DNA of 64,000 nucleotides from Gammaproteobacteria bacterium 42_54_T18 (GTDB lineage Bacteria > Pseudomonadota > Gammaproteobacteria > Pseudomonadales > Ketobacteraceae): positions 1-64,000 of the forward strand of contig MAAL01000194.1 in NCBI GenBank assembly GCA_002163245.1. Reading direction: 5' to 3'. Positions 29,451 to 39,607 of this stretch are shown here, piece by piece. The notes under the pieces are model-generated. The model searched no databases. It was given only the letters and a program-made list of their open reading frames with translations, and was not told the DNA's origin. Within the stretch, counting starts at the first letter, position 1. Every line of letters begins with the position of its first letter. A program made the translations under genes and the position numbers.

Positions 29451-30370
29451 AAAACGGATGCTAGGAAATCTCTGGTTTCATGTACTGACTGGCGAGCAGG
29501 TTCAAAAATTTCAATCTGCGCCTGAAACACATGCCAAAGTTTTTCCCATACCTTAAGTTGAACTTCTCCACCTTGTTCTTTTAAATGGCGCGCTAATAAT
29601 AACGAATCATTTAAAAGAACCTCCTCACTACCGACATGTATCAATATCGGTGGCATGGCTGATAAATCACCTAACACAGGAGATATATCAGAGTTATTAA
29701 ACCCCTCTCCATGGCAGTAATGTTCTCTCATACTACGTAACCAAGACCCCGACAACATTGGATCTGCTGCTTGCTTGGTAACATAGGATTCTGTCATACA
29801 GCGTAAATCCACCCATGGAGAATACAATACCGCTCCTGCCGGCAACATTTCCCTCAGGGCTTTTAATCGCTGCAACGTCACCATCACCAAATTGCCCCCA
29901 GCAGAATCCCCAATCATGACAATATTTTTAGAAGATACACCACTAGCAACTAAACCCCGATAGACCGAAAGAATATCATCTGGGGCTGAGGGGTAGGGAT
30001 GCTCCGGTGCCAATCTGTAGCCTGGAACAACAATACGTGCACCTAAGGTTTTTGCTAACCACGCCGTTAATTCTCGATGTATTTTTGGTGAACCTATACA
30101 AAATCCACCACCATGACAATACAAAACTGTTCTTGCATGGCTTTGGTGCTCAGGGTCAACAACCTCTACAGGAACACCGCCATACTCCGTTTGGGAAATC
30201 ATCACACCGTTAGGAGAACGAGATAACGCATTAATCCGTTCAAATCGTTTTCGTGTAACGTCCAGCGCTACATTCTCATTGAGTAAATAACGAGAAATAC
30301 CTTGAACTAATGTTTTATTCACAGAAAGTGAAACACGACCTACAGGAGCTTCAGCATAATGAACCGTCAT
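29447..30370 (-). CDS. HSL-type alpha/beta hydrolase (esterase/lipase)
   Basis: 307 residues. The HGGGFCIG oxyanion motif and GDSAGGN nucleophile elbow (Ser) define the hormone-sensitive-lipase family. Asp in the VGSEEVLLNDS region and His in LWHVFQA complete the triad. Cytoplasmic, no signal peptide; likely hydrolyses short-chain acyl esters. A strong AGGAGGAGAG ribosome-binding site precedes ATG 30370. It follows the patatin gene by 13 nt, so the two form a lipolytic operon. Confidence 0.92.
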   Translation of the reverse strand: MTVHYAEAPVGRVSLSVNKTLVQGISRYLLNENVALDVTRKRFERINALSRSPNGVMISQTEYGGVPVEVVDPEHQSHARTVLYCHGGGFCIGSPKIHRELTAWLAKTLGARIVVPGYRLAPEHPYPSAPDDILSVYRGLVASGVSSKNIVMIGDSAGGNLVMVTLQRLKALREMLPAGAVLYSPWVDLRCMTESYVTKQAADPMLSGSWLRSMREHYCHGEGFNNSDISPVLGDLSAMPPILIHVGSEEVLLNDSLLLARHLKEQGGEVQLKVWEKLWHVFQAQIEIFEPARQSVHETRDFLASVF

Positions 30371-30383
30371 TATGCTCTCCTCC

Positions 30384-31883
30384 TTACATTACTGTCGTCA
30401 AGTGACGCTTATGAGGCATCGCCAATTGATCTAACTCCCCCTGATCCATATTTTCCAAAATATTATCAAGGGTTTTACTAATAGCAGTGGCGTTTTTTAT
30501 CATAGCTAACTTTGACCACGTATTACGACGCCCTGCCATGATTAAATCATCAACCTCTGCATCTCTGATATAGCTAAACAATGCATTTCGCCAATAGAAA
30601 TCTTTCTTACGGAGAATAATGTTTATATCCCCAGTGTATTCCTGATCTAATACCGCATGCGATAACAAAATAGCAGGAGTTGCAAACGACGAACCATAAC
30701 GAGAGATAGTATCCTCAGTTCTCAACATCAATTCTTTAACTGCACTTAATAACAATCCCGACGCAACTTTTGTCACTTGTTGATTTCGTCGTAATTTAGG
30801 ATCACTGACAAAAGGCAAAGCCAAAGGGTTAATCAAGCTAACAATATAGTGATTAACACCAAACAATCGAGACAAACGTTTAGCAGGAAGATCTTCTGAA
30901 AATGAACCGTCATACCACTTTCTAGAAGGTAAATATGGTTTCGGTTTTCCGTTCGCCCCTTTGGCATATAACGTAACCGGGGGCACAACGCCAGGAACAC
31001 TTGCAGAGGCGTCAATAGCAGAACGAACATAGACATTCGGAGAGGTAATTGCGTTCATCAATCGAGAGGTTTGATGCTTCTCTGTTGGTGCAATAGATAT
31101 ATTAATATAACGCCCGGTATGCTCAAACGCTTCCTGAAATGTCATATCATTGGCAATGCCATCAATCGCCATTTCTTTAATTGATAAAGCAGTATATCTA
31201 TCACTCATACCCGTTAATATCTTTAACGGATTTTCACCTCTTGGCAAATTGTAACGGTAATGCGTAAAATGACCGGCTTTTAATTCTTCATCCGTTTTTG
31301 TTCCTAGCTGAGCTGATATCCATGAACCTGCACTCGCACCAGAAATAACATTCGGCAATGCATCGTTATCAATTAGTGTTTGCACCATACCGTGATGAAA
31401 ATAAATCAGGCCTGCACCACCACTCATCATTAATGCCGAACGGCCATAACAATGGCTGGCACGACGAAAAAAATCGAGTTTTTCTGCAAATGGAATTTCT
31501 TGATTTGAAGATTCAGAAATCACATGAAGTGATTTAACAATGATATCAACATATTCGTTAATAAGGTGCTTAGTTCCCACCTTGGCTTGGTCATACAATA
31601 TGGGTCGACCCATGCCCCCCATATTACCGTGTACGCCTTCGTTTAATGCGTACAATAATCCCGTGTAGTCACCCTCTTCAAGCAAGCGAGAAAGGTTGTT
31701 ATATCGAATTCGAATTTCGGCACTGTCATAAAGACTGCATTCTTCTCTGGCTTTCCATTGATCTTTACCAGACAGTTCATCATGGTCAAAGGCTAAACGT
31801 AACCAATCATCATAACTAGTGGAACGACTCATTCTCCTTGAAAGACTGTTTAACCGAGCATTCTTTAATATTGATGATTCCAT
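30384..31883 (-). CDS. Patatin-like phospholipase with DUF3336 domain
   Basis: 499 residues. The N-terminal third (YDDWLRLAFDHDELSGKDQWK, YDSAEIRIR) matches DUF3336, which precedes patatin domains in triacylglycerol lipases. The patatin domain has MMSGGAGLIYFHHGM (oxyanion loop), GASAGSWISA with the nucleophile serine and WYDGSFSEDLP with the catalytic aspartate. There is no signal peptide, so it probably acts on intracellular lipid, perhaps storage lipid. First gene of a two-gene operon with the esterase. Confidence 0.92.
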   Translation of the reverse strand: MESSILKNARLNSLSRRMSRSTSYDDWLRLAFDHDELSGKDQWKAREECSLYDSAEIRIRYNNLSRLLEEGDYTGLLYALNEGVHGNMGGMGRPILYDQAKVGTKHLINEYVDIIVKSLHVISESSNQEIPFAEKLDFFRRASHCYGRSALMMSGGAGLIYFHHGMVQTLIDNDALPNVISGASAGSWISAQLGTKTDEELKAGHFTHYRYNLPRGENPLKILTGMSDRYTALSIKEMAIDGIANDMTFQEAFEHTGRYINISIAPTEKHQTSRLMNAITSPNVYVRSAIDASASVPGVVPPVTLYAKGANGKPKPYLPSRKWYDGSFSEDLPAKRLSRLFGVNHYIVSLINPLALPFVSDPKLRRNQQVTKVASGLLLSAVKELMLRTEDTISRYGSSFATPAILLSHAVLDQEYTGDINIILRKKDFYWRNALFSYIRDAEVDDLIMAGRRNTWSKLAMIKNATAISKTLDNILENMDQGELDQLAMPHKRHLTTVM

Positions 31884-32046
31884 ACAACACGCCTCAGATA
31901 ATTCAGATGCTATCTTACAAATCTAGCATTTTTATTCAGGCTTCGCTTGATGAATACAAATAGTTACCATTTTAGCTAGTTTTTGTCGCCTTTTTGACCT
32001 ACTGACGTCACATTTTTATCGTTTATGTTTACTCACTTGTGACATT

Positions 32047-32829
32047 TTAATTTAATTGACTACGCACTTGAGCTAACCCTAGATTAAACGTGGTTACCAA
32101 TTCCTGAGAGCGCACGTTTTTCTTTCCAATAATAAGGTGATACGTTGCCGTTTCTAACGGCTTTCGATGATGCGTGATTTTTGATAACTGCTCAGCATCA
32201 AACATTTGATTCATTAAGTAATAACCCACGTCTTTATTCGCTACAACAAGGTCAACTCTGCCAATCAGTAATTTCTTAAAATTTGCCGCCTCATCAGGGA
32301 TACGTTCCAAGGTAAATACCCCTGTCTTTTCTCCCTGATCAATTATCTCACCGTGATAATACCCCGTACTTCCGCCAATAATATACCTTTCTAAATCCTC
32401 CAGAGATTTCCAATCAAAGGGGTTATCTTTACGGTAAAAAAGCACTTGAGTTGCAACCATTACAGCATCGCTATAAACAAATGCACGCGCCCTTTCTGGA
32501 TTGCGAATCCATACGGCGGTTGCATCCCAATCCCCCATACGCGTTAGTTCAAAAGAACGCTTCCACGGAAAAAAACCTATTGAAACTTGGTAACCCTGCG
32601 CTTCAAATGATGAAATCACAATCCGACTTATCGCGCCAAAGCCAGGTAACTTTGCACCAATAAATGGTGGCCATTCTCCTAAAGCAATCGTGACTGTTTT
32701 ATCACTTTCTAGAATAGCGCTTTCTAGAATACTATCAGCTACAACCTTTTCTTCTACAAGCGTCTCTTCTGCGACAATGTACTGCGCTAAAGTACAGCAA
32801 AATACCAACATGATTATTTGTTTTAACAT
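32047..32829 (-). CDS. Periplasmic solute-binding protein family 3
   Basis: 260 residues from ATG 32829. A signal peptide (LKQIIMLVFCCTLAQYIVA) leads to an SBP_bac_3-type domain: VTIALGEWPPFIGAK, FFPWKRSFELTRMGDWDAT, YIIGGSTGYYHG, LLIGRVDLVVANKDVGYYL. An in-frame ATG at 32913, six nt after the stop of the cyclase gene and preceded by AGGGA, is also possible but would put 28 residues before the signal peptide. No permease or ATPase lies nearby, so it probably serves as a receptor rather than in transport; the PAS-GGDEF gene directly upstream is the obvious partner. Confidence 0.82.
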   Translation of the reverse strand: MLKQIIMLVFCCTLAQYIVAEETLVEEKVVADSILESAILESDKTVTIALGEWPPFIGAKLPGFGAISRIVISSFEAQGYQVSIGFFPWKRSFELTRMGDWDATAVWIRNPERARAFVYSDAVMVATQVLFYRKDNPFDWKSLEDLERYIIGGSTGYYHGEIIDQGEKTGVFTLERIPDEAANFKKLLIGRVDLVVANKDVGYYLMNQMFDAEQLSKITHHRKPLETATYHLIIGKKNVRSQELVTTFNLGLAQVRSQLN

Positions 32830-32919
32830 AGCCTTATTCTGCCCTATTGCTATAGAACAGCCCCCCATAAGTCCGTTTTCGCAAGGATATACAAACCCAA
32901 ACAACAAAGCCATGTATCC

Positions 32920-34710
32920 CTAACATTCATTTGATTCTTGAAAGCATTTCACCTGGTTTCGTCCCGCTGACTTAGCAACATATAAGGCCGTGTCTGCCCG
33001 ACGAATGCTCTCTTCTAGATCAATACCATCTCCTAAAGCTGATATACCAATGCTAGTGGTCACCTTGACTATTTCTCGTGCTTTCACTTCCATACTCTCA
33101 ATACGTTGCCGTAACCGTTCTGCAACTTGAATAGCCGCCTCCATCGGAGTATGAGGTAAAAGAACCGCAAACTCCTCCCCTCCAAGGCGACCAATAATAT
33201 CGCCATCACGAAGCAAGGTCTTACACTCCAATGCGAACTGTACCAACACCCTATCGCCCACTTGATGCCCGTATTTATCATTTACCTTTTTAAAATAATC
33301 TATATCGAGGTATAACAATGCTTGAACATAACCGTGACGGCAGCCTCTTGACGTTTCTTTTCCTGATTGCTCTAGAAAATATCGGCGATTATAACACCCT
33401 GTTAATGCGTCGATGGTAGCAAACGTTTGAAGCTCTCTCTCTAAAGCTTTACGTTCTTGGATGTTCATCATCATACCCACCACACCCAAACAATCGGCCG
33501 CGGCATCTAACATAGGAGCTTTGCTGATAAGTAATTCGTGAAGATTGCCACGATGATCTTTAAGTGACACCTCATAAGACATAACTTCCTGGCAAGATAT
33601 AATTTTACGATCCCTTTTTTCTTCATCAGCGATACTAATATCTTGTAAAAAATCTGCGTCCATCAAATTTGCTTCAGCCCCATACACAGTACCTTGAAGA
33701 TCAAATTCCTTCTTAAACGCCTCGTTGACCATATCATACCGCCCATTTAAGCCCTTATAAAAAACTGGATTAGGTATACTCTCAACTAACTGGTGCATGA
33801 AGTTGTCAGATTCTTCTAACTTTTCCGTTCTTTCCAATATACGATTCTCAAGCTTTTCATTCAATACGCGCACCTCCTCCATCGCCAATTGCTTTGCACT
33901 AACTTCTTGATTTAGTCTCTGATTCGTAGACTCTATATGCTTATTTGCATCCTCTAGTCGCGTTAACATTTGGTGAAAAGCTACCTGCAGCACACTCAAT
34001 TCGTCATCGCCCTTTTGCTCACGTAAAAATGTTGATGACTTGATAGAACTTGCCCTAACAGCACTCACAATCTGTGTTAGTTCTTGTAGCGGCCTAACCA
34101 AAAAACGTCCGAGAATTAACGTAAAAAGACACCATAACGTAAACGTCTTTAATAGAGCACTGCCAAGTATAATCAGCAAGCTATATTTCACCCCCTCAAA
34201 CATGGTTGCAGTGTTACTGTATAACACCAATACGGCTACCGGTTTATCATGCCTTTCATGCTGAATTGTTCGAGGGCTTTCTAAAAGGTTTTCCCGAAAT
34301 ATGGATAAAACATTCCGATCAACAGTATCGTCAACTGCACTATTAGAAATGACGGAATTGCTAATATCCACATCTCCCGCTTCATCCAGAACAATGCCTT
34401 TTTTTAAAATCACAGACCCATCTTTCAGACTGGTTATTTTAATACCAATAACAACCGGTATTTTTAGTATCCCTTCCGATAAAGCATCCACTTTCTCTTC
34501 ATCAAAATCCCAGATTGCCAGACCTAAACTTTCTTCAATAGACTGACCGTAAGTATCCATTTTTTGCATAAAACTGTGCTTATGACGCAGATATACATCC
34601 ACCATTTGAAATGCGGTTAACACACTGGCAATAAAAAAATATACAACAAAAATCCGGAAAAATATTTTCGAAGAAAGGGAGCGATATGCGTGTTTACCTG
34701 CCTGCTTCAT
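32920..34710 (-). CDS. Membrane PAS-GGDEF diguanylate cyclase
   Basis: 596 residues: transmembrane helix near 17-36, periplasmic domain about 40-170 (EESLGLAIWDFDEEK, GILKIPVVIGIKI), second helix near 178-205, HAMP-like linker and coiled coil to about 300, PAS domain (about 305-420, SIPNPVFYKGLNGRYDMVN) and GGDEF. The motif is GGEEF, with an RDGD inhibition site five residues before it, so an active, feedback-controlled cyclase is expected. The periplasmic domain is clearly related to that of the kinase at 12936-14489. It is followed by a solute-binding protein gene. Confidence 0.9.
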   Translation of the reverse strand: MKQAGKHAYRSLSSKIFFRIFVVYFFIASVLTAFQMVDVYLRHKHSFMQKMDTYGQSIEESLGLAIWDFDEEKVDALSEGILKIPVVIGIKITSLKDGSVILKKGIVLDEAGDVDISNSVISNSAVDDTVDRNVLSIFRENLLESPRTIQHERHDKPVAVLVLYSNTATMFEGVKYSLLIILGSALLKTFTLWCLFTLILGRFLVRPLQELTQIVSAVRASSIKSSTFLREQKGDDELSVLQVAFHQMLTRLEDANKHIESTNQRLNQEVSAKQLAMEEVRVLNEKLENRILERTEKLEESDNFMHQLVESIPNPVFYKGLNGRYDMVNEAFKKEFDLQGTVYGAEANLMDADFLQDISIADEEKRDRKIISCQEVMSYEVSLKDHRGNLHELLISKAPMLDAAADCLGVVGMMMNIQERKALERELQTFATIDALTGCYNRRYFLEQSGKETSRGCRHGYVQALLYLDIDYFKKVNDKYGHQVGDRVLVQFALECKTLLRDGDIIGRLGGEEFAVLLPHTPMEAAIQVAERLRQRIESMEVKAREIVKVTTSIGISALGDGIDLEESIRRADTALYVAKSAGRNQVKCFQESNEC

Positions 34711-34815
34711 AGCAAACGTTCCGTTGGACTGAGAATATGCAATAACACTAAAACATGAACACTACATTCAGCATAGTTCACCGGTCAATTATCAGCAAAC
34801 TATCTGATTTTTATC

Positions 34816-34845
34816 AAAAAATAGACCCACTACCCAGTGAGTCTA
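34816..34845 (-). terminator. Rho-independent terminator of the acetyl-CoA hydrolase gene
   Basis: Arms at 34822-34831 and 34836-34845 (TAGACCCACT / AGTGAGTCTA, one mismatch) form a hairpin with a short loop. On the minus strand it is followed by six T (34821-34816). It lies about 60 nt beyond the end of the gene at 34908. Confidence 0.75.
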
Positions 34846-34907
34846 TAAATCTGACTGCGAGCTTACGCTCCTTGCAACCCGCGAGCATTTGGATCAGAAA
34901 ACAACGC

Positions 34908-37094
34908 TTACAATGACTTCAAATATCCGTTTTCTTCAAGCTCTAGTAACAATAGATGCTGCAGCAAGGTTTCCTTTGCTGTATTAGGATATGCTAATCC
35001 GATACGCTCTAAATAAGGCTCTGCCTCCTTCTCATCAACTTTACGGATAAACGAACGCAACACTGCCTTTATCATGGACTTTGGGTCTTCCATTGTCGCC
35101 TTTATACCACGTAAGCTTTTACCCAATGCAATTTCTTCATCAGTAAAATCAGTACCTAATGGGAACGCAGGAAAATAACCTTTCCCCTTCCATTCATCCA
35201 ACATTGCCGATAGATTTTCAGCAGTATTATTACGATATTTTTCAGGCAACGTGTAATCCTTAACAAGTTTCCCATGCTCTTTGGCATAATCCATTAATTC
35301 GTCTTGGAACTGTGCATCTGCTACTTTTACAAGCTCGATGATAATCTGTTGATCCGTCTTACCTCGAAGCTCGGCAACACCGTATTCCGTAACAACAATA
35401 TCTCTCAAGTGTCGAGGAATCGTTGTATGGCCGTAGTGGGGCAATATGTTGGACTTAACGTTTTTACCACTACCTCGAGTACTGCGAACACATAAAATTG
35501 ATCGCGCTCCAGGTAATGAATGTGCCATGGCAACAAAATCATATTGTCCCCCGACACCACTCACAATGGTTCCATCCTCCAAGCCATCAGAAACTACAGC
35601 CCCACCAAGAGTTACCATCATGCCGGTATTAATAAACCGCGCATCCAAACGCTGTGTTTTTAGTAACTCTGCATCAAAATCCAGCTGATTGATATGCCCC
35701 ACACTGGACATACAAATATTTTCACTGTCTTCTCTTGGCATCTCTTTAAGGGCTTTATAAAAATCTTGTGGCCCAAGAAAAAAACCACCGTGCATATAAA
35801 TACCATGCTTGAGTTTATCACCTAAACAATATTCACAAATATCAGAAAAATTTTCATCATTCGTAAGATACAAGGTAAAACGATTGTTATCGATGCGAAT
35901 ACAATCATTGTCCCAAATCACATCATCAGCAAATATTCCCCAATAGTGTAAATAAGAGACGTCCGCAAACGTTAACTGCGCACTAATAATACCGGCGTTC
36001 ATCAGTACGGTTAAGGTATCAGAAGAGACCTCCTCCGTAATCAAACCGGCGTTTAATAATTGCTGTAACGGAACATCATCATACACTTTACGTTTTACAA
36101 TACCGGCATTAATTAGGTGCATAAAGCCGTTAACAAACATTTCACTCGAACCGTACAAACCTTTATCAAAGGGTTCTTTGCCTCCAATGCGATGGACAAC
36201 ATTCTCATCAAGACCACATTGGGTCAATAACGCTTGATAGACATCATTCTCCTCGTGACGTAACTTACTTGCGTAAACAATGGCATCACCCAACGAACCA
36301 ATACCAATTTGTAACGTACCGCCATCTTTCACTAAGGTACTCGCATACAAGCCAGCCATATAATCTTGTAACGGTACCGACATATTGGGTGGCGCAAACA
36401 AACGAGTTTGATAGTTTTTATTACGCACTATCATATCGAAATAGTCAGGTTCAACCATCGCATTATTGTACATAAAAGGTAAATCATCATGCACCTGTGC
36501 AATGGTCACAACCTTTCGACCCTCCTCTCTGGCCTGATCTAGTAGCGGCACAGCATCCAAAGTCACATCAGTATTACTACTAAGGCTTAACCAGTTTTCT
36601 CCATCTATCTCCTGCTCTGCCACCAACTGAGCTAAAACATTCACACCATTATCCACCAAATCCCTGCATACAAAGGTGTAGTTGGTCGATATATAGTTTT
36701 GCTGGGCAGACTCCACATTTTTCATTGCACCGGCTTTAAAATAGAATTCTGACACTGAAATATTATCTGGCAGGCTTTTACTACGAATCGCCTGCATATA
36801 TTCAAGTTCAACGTAATCGCCAAATACACGCTCTACAAAAGGTACTAAAAATTTTCCTTCGACTTCACTTTTTGCCCGAGGCTTTTCGAGTGATAAGGCC
36901 GTAATAATGCGCAATGACAAATCGGGGTTATTTTTCACTTTTTGGTAAAAGGCATTGACCAATTGGTTCGGTTTCCCTAAACCAAGGGGTAACCCGAGGA
37001 CAATATCTTTTCCAACCACGTTGATAACGTCATCAACACAGCTTTCTGCGGTTGTAAAATCCATAGGGGATGATTCCGATTGAGACTGCACCAT
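34908..37094 (-). CDS. Acetyl-CoA hydrolase/transferase family protein, large form
   Basis: 728 residues, of the CoA-transferase superfamily (acetyl-CoA hydrolase / succinyl-CoA:acetate CoA-transferase type). Visible landmarks are VLGLPLGLGKPNQLVNAFY at the N-terminus, the LQIGIGSLGDAIVYA segment, VSGVGGQYDFVAMAHSLPGARS (the catalytic-region GVGGQ) and the VVTEYGVAELRGKTD motif near the C-terminus. It is longer than the usual 430-500 residues because of an insert and a C-terminal helical extension. Expected to transfer or release CoA from acyl-CoA. Monocistronic, with a terminator; the AraC gene upstream on the same strand may regulate it. Confidence 0.88.
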   Translation of the reverse strand: MVQSQSESSPMDFTTAESCVDDVINVVGKDIVLGLPLGLGKPNQLVNAFYQKVKNNPDLSLRIITALSLEKPRAKSEVEGKFLVPFVERVFGDYVELEYMQAIRSKSLPDNISVSEFYFKAGAMKNVESAQQNYISTNYTFVCRDLVDNGVNVLAQLVAEQEIDGENWLSLSSNTDVTLDAVPLLDQAREEGRKVVTIAQVHDDLPFMYNNAMVEPDYFDMIVRNKNYQTRLFAPPNMSVPLQDYMAGLYASTLVKDGGTLQIGIGSLGDAIVYASKLRHEENDVYQALLTQCGLDENVVHRIGGKEPFDKGLYGSSEMFVNGFMHLINAGIVKRKVYDDVPLQQLLNAGLITEEVSSDTLTVLMNAGIISAQLTFADVSYLHYWGIFADDVIWDNDCIRIDNNRFTLYLTNDENFSDICEYCLGDKLKHGIYMHGGFFLGPQDFYKALKEMPREDSENICMSSVGHINQLDFDAELLKTQRLDARFINTGMMVTLGGAVVSDGLEDGTIVSGVGGQYDFVAMAHSLPGARSILCVRSTRGSGKNVKSNILPHYGHTTIPRHLRDIVVTEYGVAELRGKTDQQIIIELVKVADAQFQDELMDYAKEHGKLVKDYTLPEKYRNNTAENLSAMLDEWKGKGYFPAFPLGTDFTDEEIALGKSLRGIKATMEDPKSMIKAVLRSFIRKVDEKEAEPYLERIGLAYPNTAKETLLQHLLLLELEENGYLKSL

Positions 37095-37198
37095 AATATT
37101 TACCTAAATTACTATTCCACAGGCCATATTAGCCTAATTTCAACGCTAACAAGATAACACAATAACTATGCTGACATACATCAGCTCTCTGGTGACTA

Positions 37199-38233
37199 TC
37201 AAGTTTGTTGTATTTTTCGAAATACCAAAGGTGTCATTCCAGACTCCTTTTTAAAGGCTCGTGAAAAACTATTGGTAGTTTCATAACCTAGCTGACTTGA
37301 TATTTGGCTAATTGGCTTGCGAGTATACCGTAAATATTGATATGCCAATTCAACCTTTTTATGCATTAATAATACTTGAAAAGAGGTGTTTTCTACAGCC
37401 AACCTTCGTGCCAAGGTTCGGGTAGACATGGTAAATTCTTCAGCTGCCAACTCCACCGTAATACGCCTACTATTTACGATAGCTTTTTCGATATAGGCCG
37501 ATGTTAATTCTGACTGTGTTGCAGGCAGATTTGAAGAAACAGTCTCTGAAAGCATTTTTTTGTATAAAGAGAAATTGCTCGAGTTTCTCGACGCTAACGC
37601 TGTATCAGCATTTTCTTTAAAAATACGAATGCTGTAATTCGATGCATTAAAATTCATACTCGAATCGGGAAACATATTTGACGAACTGTTATTCCCATAT
37701 GGAATAGTCTCACATAGAAAAGTCCCGAATGGACAACTATGCGCAATATTGATGTCTATATTGATAGGTGTTTCTACGAGGTCTTTTCCTTTTGCAATCA
37801 TACCTAGAAGATACTCAAGAAACATTGAGTTGTGACTTCCAATCGACTCGGTACAAACCAGTTCAAGTATATACTCACGCGTCGTTTCGGTGAGATTTAG
37901 CATTATATTAGGTAATACTCGGGGTAAGTATTCTGCTAAAAGGCCAATCGCCTGCCTGATGTTGTTACTGCTCATAGCTGCAACGCTTAGTAGTCCTCCT
38001 TCAGAAATAGGGAATAGTTCCACCATAACGTGTGATGGTATCCGGTTTCTGGGGACAAGCTCTTCGATGAATACGAAGCTTTCATTAAATTCCTCCTTGG
38101 ATATTGTCGCTCCTGCACGACAAAGATCCTCTTCGCTTAAGTCACAACGCTTCAATAGTGCTTCACCGCTAGCCCCTAGAGAATCGGCGATTTTTAAGGC
38201 TGTATATATTCCATTGATGGGATAACGACTCAT
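37199..38233 (-). CDS. AraC-family transcriptional regulator
   Basis: 344 residues in the OruR/ArgR-like AraC layout: an N-terminal ligand-binding region (ADSLGASGEALLKRCDLSEEDL...) followed by two helix-turn-helix units at the C-terminus. The HTH region includes VELAAEEFTMSTRTLARRLA and KPISQISSQLGYETTNSFSRAFKKESGMTP. Divergent from the SRPBCC pair and upstream of the acetyl-CoA hydrolase gene; either could be its target. The effector is unknown. Confidence 0.92.
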   Translation of the reverse strand: MSRYPINGIYTALKIADSLGASGEALLKRCDLSEEDLCRAGATISKEEFNESFVFIEELVPRNRIPSHVMVELFPISEGGLLSVAAMSSNNIRQAIGLLAEYLPRVLPNIMLNLTETTREYILELVCTESIGSHNSMFLEYLLGMIAKGKDLVETPINIDINIAHSCPFGTFLCETIPYGNNSSSNMFPDSSMNFNASNYSIRIFKENADTALASRNSSNFSLYKKMLSETVSSNLPATQSELTSAYIEKAIVNSRRITVELAAEEFTMSTRTLARRLAVENTSFQVLLMHKKVELAYQYLRYTRKPISQISSQLGYETTNSFSRAFKKESGMTPLVFRKIQQT

Positions 38234-38406
38234 TTATTGTCCAATCCAAAAAGCTCTTAGTCCAACATAGTGTATCAACCCCCAACACAAGAATCATTGC
38301 AAACATATTTAGGCGAAATATGTGCATTTTATGTCCCCTAAAGGCGTTAGCCCCACGGTATAGTTTTCGAGCCACAGGTCATAGCGGCCATCACAGAGGT
38401 TCACCC

Positions 38407-38925
38407 ATGAGAGAATTTTTCCATCACACCCTAATTATTGAAAAACCCATTCAAGATTGCTTCAATTATATCGCCCATACCTTCGAAAATGCGCCAGCAT
38501 GGATGGAAGGTTGTAAAAACATTACCGTTAGACTGGGATTTGAGCGTTTTGGAATGTGGGAAGGCAAAACCTATGACAGAACCTTTGCTCTTCCCTTTCA
38601 TATCGGGTCATCAACTAAACCTGATGTGATTTTAACAGTTGAAGAAGATAACCCTTATAAATTCGAAACAAAGAAACGTTTTGTTGTCACCATGAAATTT
38701 CCAGGCGTTGATCCAATTTTTGATTATCGTTTTACTGCAATCAGTGCTCACCAAACGGAATTTGACTATTCGATATCTACAAAACACCAGGGCCCAGTCA
38801 CCCAATATTTTATGGTTCCATTGATGTTAAGTGTTATCAATGGTCGCCTATCCCGATCTCACCCCTATTTAAAGACACTCATTGAAGAGAAACCTTCTCC
38901 GATAGCCATTATCCCTACACGTTAG
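38407..38925 (+). CDS. SRPBCC (START-like) family protein, copy 1
   Basis: 172 residues with the polyketide-cyclase/START-like pattern: an initial strand (FHHTLIIEKPIQDCFNYI), FENAPAWMEGCKNITV and a C-terminal helix. Such folds form a hydrophobic cavity for lipids or ligands. ATG 38407 is preceded by GAGG. It is 11 nt before a paralogue with the same opening and spacing (FENAxxWxxGCK), a tandem duplication. Ligand unknown. Confidence 0.78.
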   Translation: MREFFHHTLIIEKPIQDCFNYIAHTFENAPAWMEGCKNITVRLGFERFGMWEGKTYDRTFALPFHIGSSTKPDVILTVEEDNPYKFETKKRFVVTMKFPGVDPIFDYRFTAISAHQTEFDYSISTKHQGPVTQYFMVPLMLSVINGRLSRSHPYLKTLIEEKPSPIAIIPTR

Positions 38926-38936
38926 GATATTACATC

Positions 38937-39434
38937 ATGCAAAACACCGATAGTATGCGACTACTCTACAAAGAGTCACTCACCATTAATCGTCCAATTG
39001 CGGATGTGTTTTATTACCTAGGCCACACCTTTGAGAATGCCGACACCTGGTTATACGGCTGTAAGAAAATTAAGGCTTTTCGAGGTCATGAACGCTTTGG
39101 GATGCGGCTAGGTAAAAAATATGTACGTCACGGAGGCGGTCCATTCAAAATTGGAACCATGGTTATGAAAGAAGAGGTGATTATCTTTGAAGAAAACAAG
39201 CGCTTTATGCTAAAAACCTTTTCAACGGCACTGCAACCTTATTGGGATTATCAGTTTACCAAGATCGATGAAAACACAACACATTGGGAATACTTTGTGT
39301 ATTCAAATAATTCCCAATGGAAAGACTTTCTATTTCAACGCATCTTCTTTGGAATTGCTATTAAGCGCCTAATTCCCGCTCATTTGAAAGTGAAGGCGCT
39401 CTTGGAAAGTAATTCTGTATTAATTGACGACTAA
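38937..39434 (+). CDS. SRPBCC (START-like) family protein, copy 2
   Basis: 165 residues, homologous to copy 1: LTINRPIADVFYYLGHTFENADTW and YGCKKI align with LIIEKPIQDCFNYIAHTFENAPAW and EGCKNI. Both keep ERFGM followed by GK. Co-transcribed with copy 1 and followed by a hairpin. A heterodimer or ligand-relay pair is possible; nothing indicates the ligand. Confidence 0.78.
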   Translation: MQNTDSMRLLYKESLTINRPIADVFYYLGHTFENADTWLYGCKKIKAFRGHERFGMRLGKKYVRHGGGPFKIGTMVMKEEVIIFEENKRFMLKTFSTALQPYWDYQFTKIDENTTHWEYFVYSNNSQWKDFLFQRIFFGIAIKRLIPAHLKVKALLESNSVLIDD

Positions 39435-39447
39435 GAACTTTGGGGGA

Positions 39448-39476
39448 GGGTGAAAGCTGTTGGCTTGCTTTCACCC
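39448..39476 (+). terminator. Hairpin after the SRPBCC pair
   Basis: Arms GGGTGAAAGC (39448-39457) and GCTTTCACCC (39467-39476) are perfect complements with a 9-nt loop. Only two T follow, so termination may be weak. Confidence 0.6.
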
Positions 39477-39607
39477 TTAATACGAGCTTAATATCATCAT
39501 TTACAACAACCACATTAACTTAGGAAGAAGCTCAATGGTAATTTTTCGCTCTATACCTAATTATACAACTCATCACGCTGGGATCCACCAGCTCTGAGGT
39601 TCCCGTT

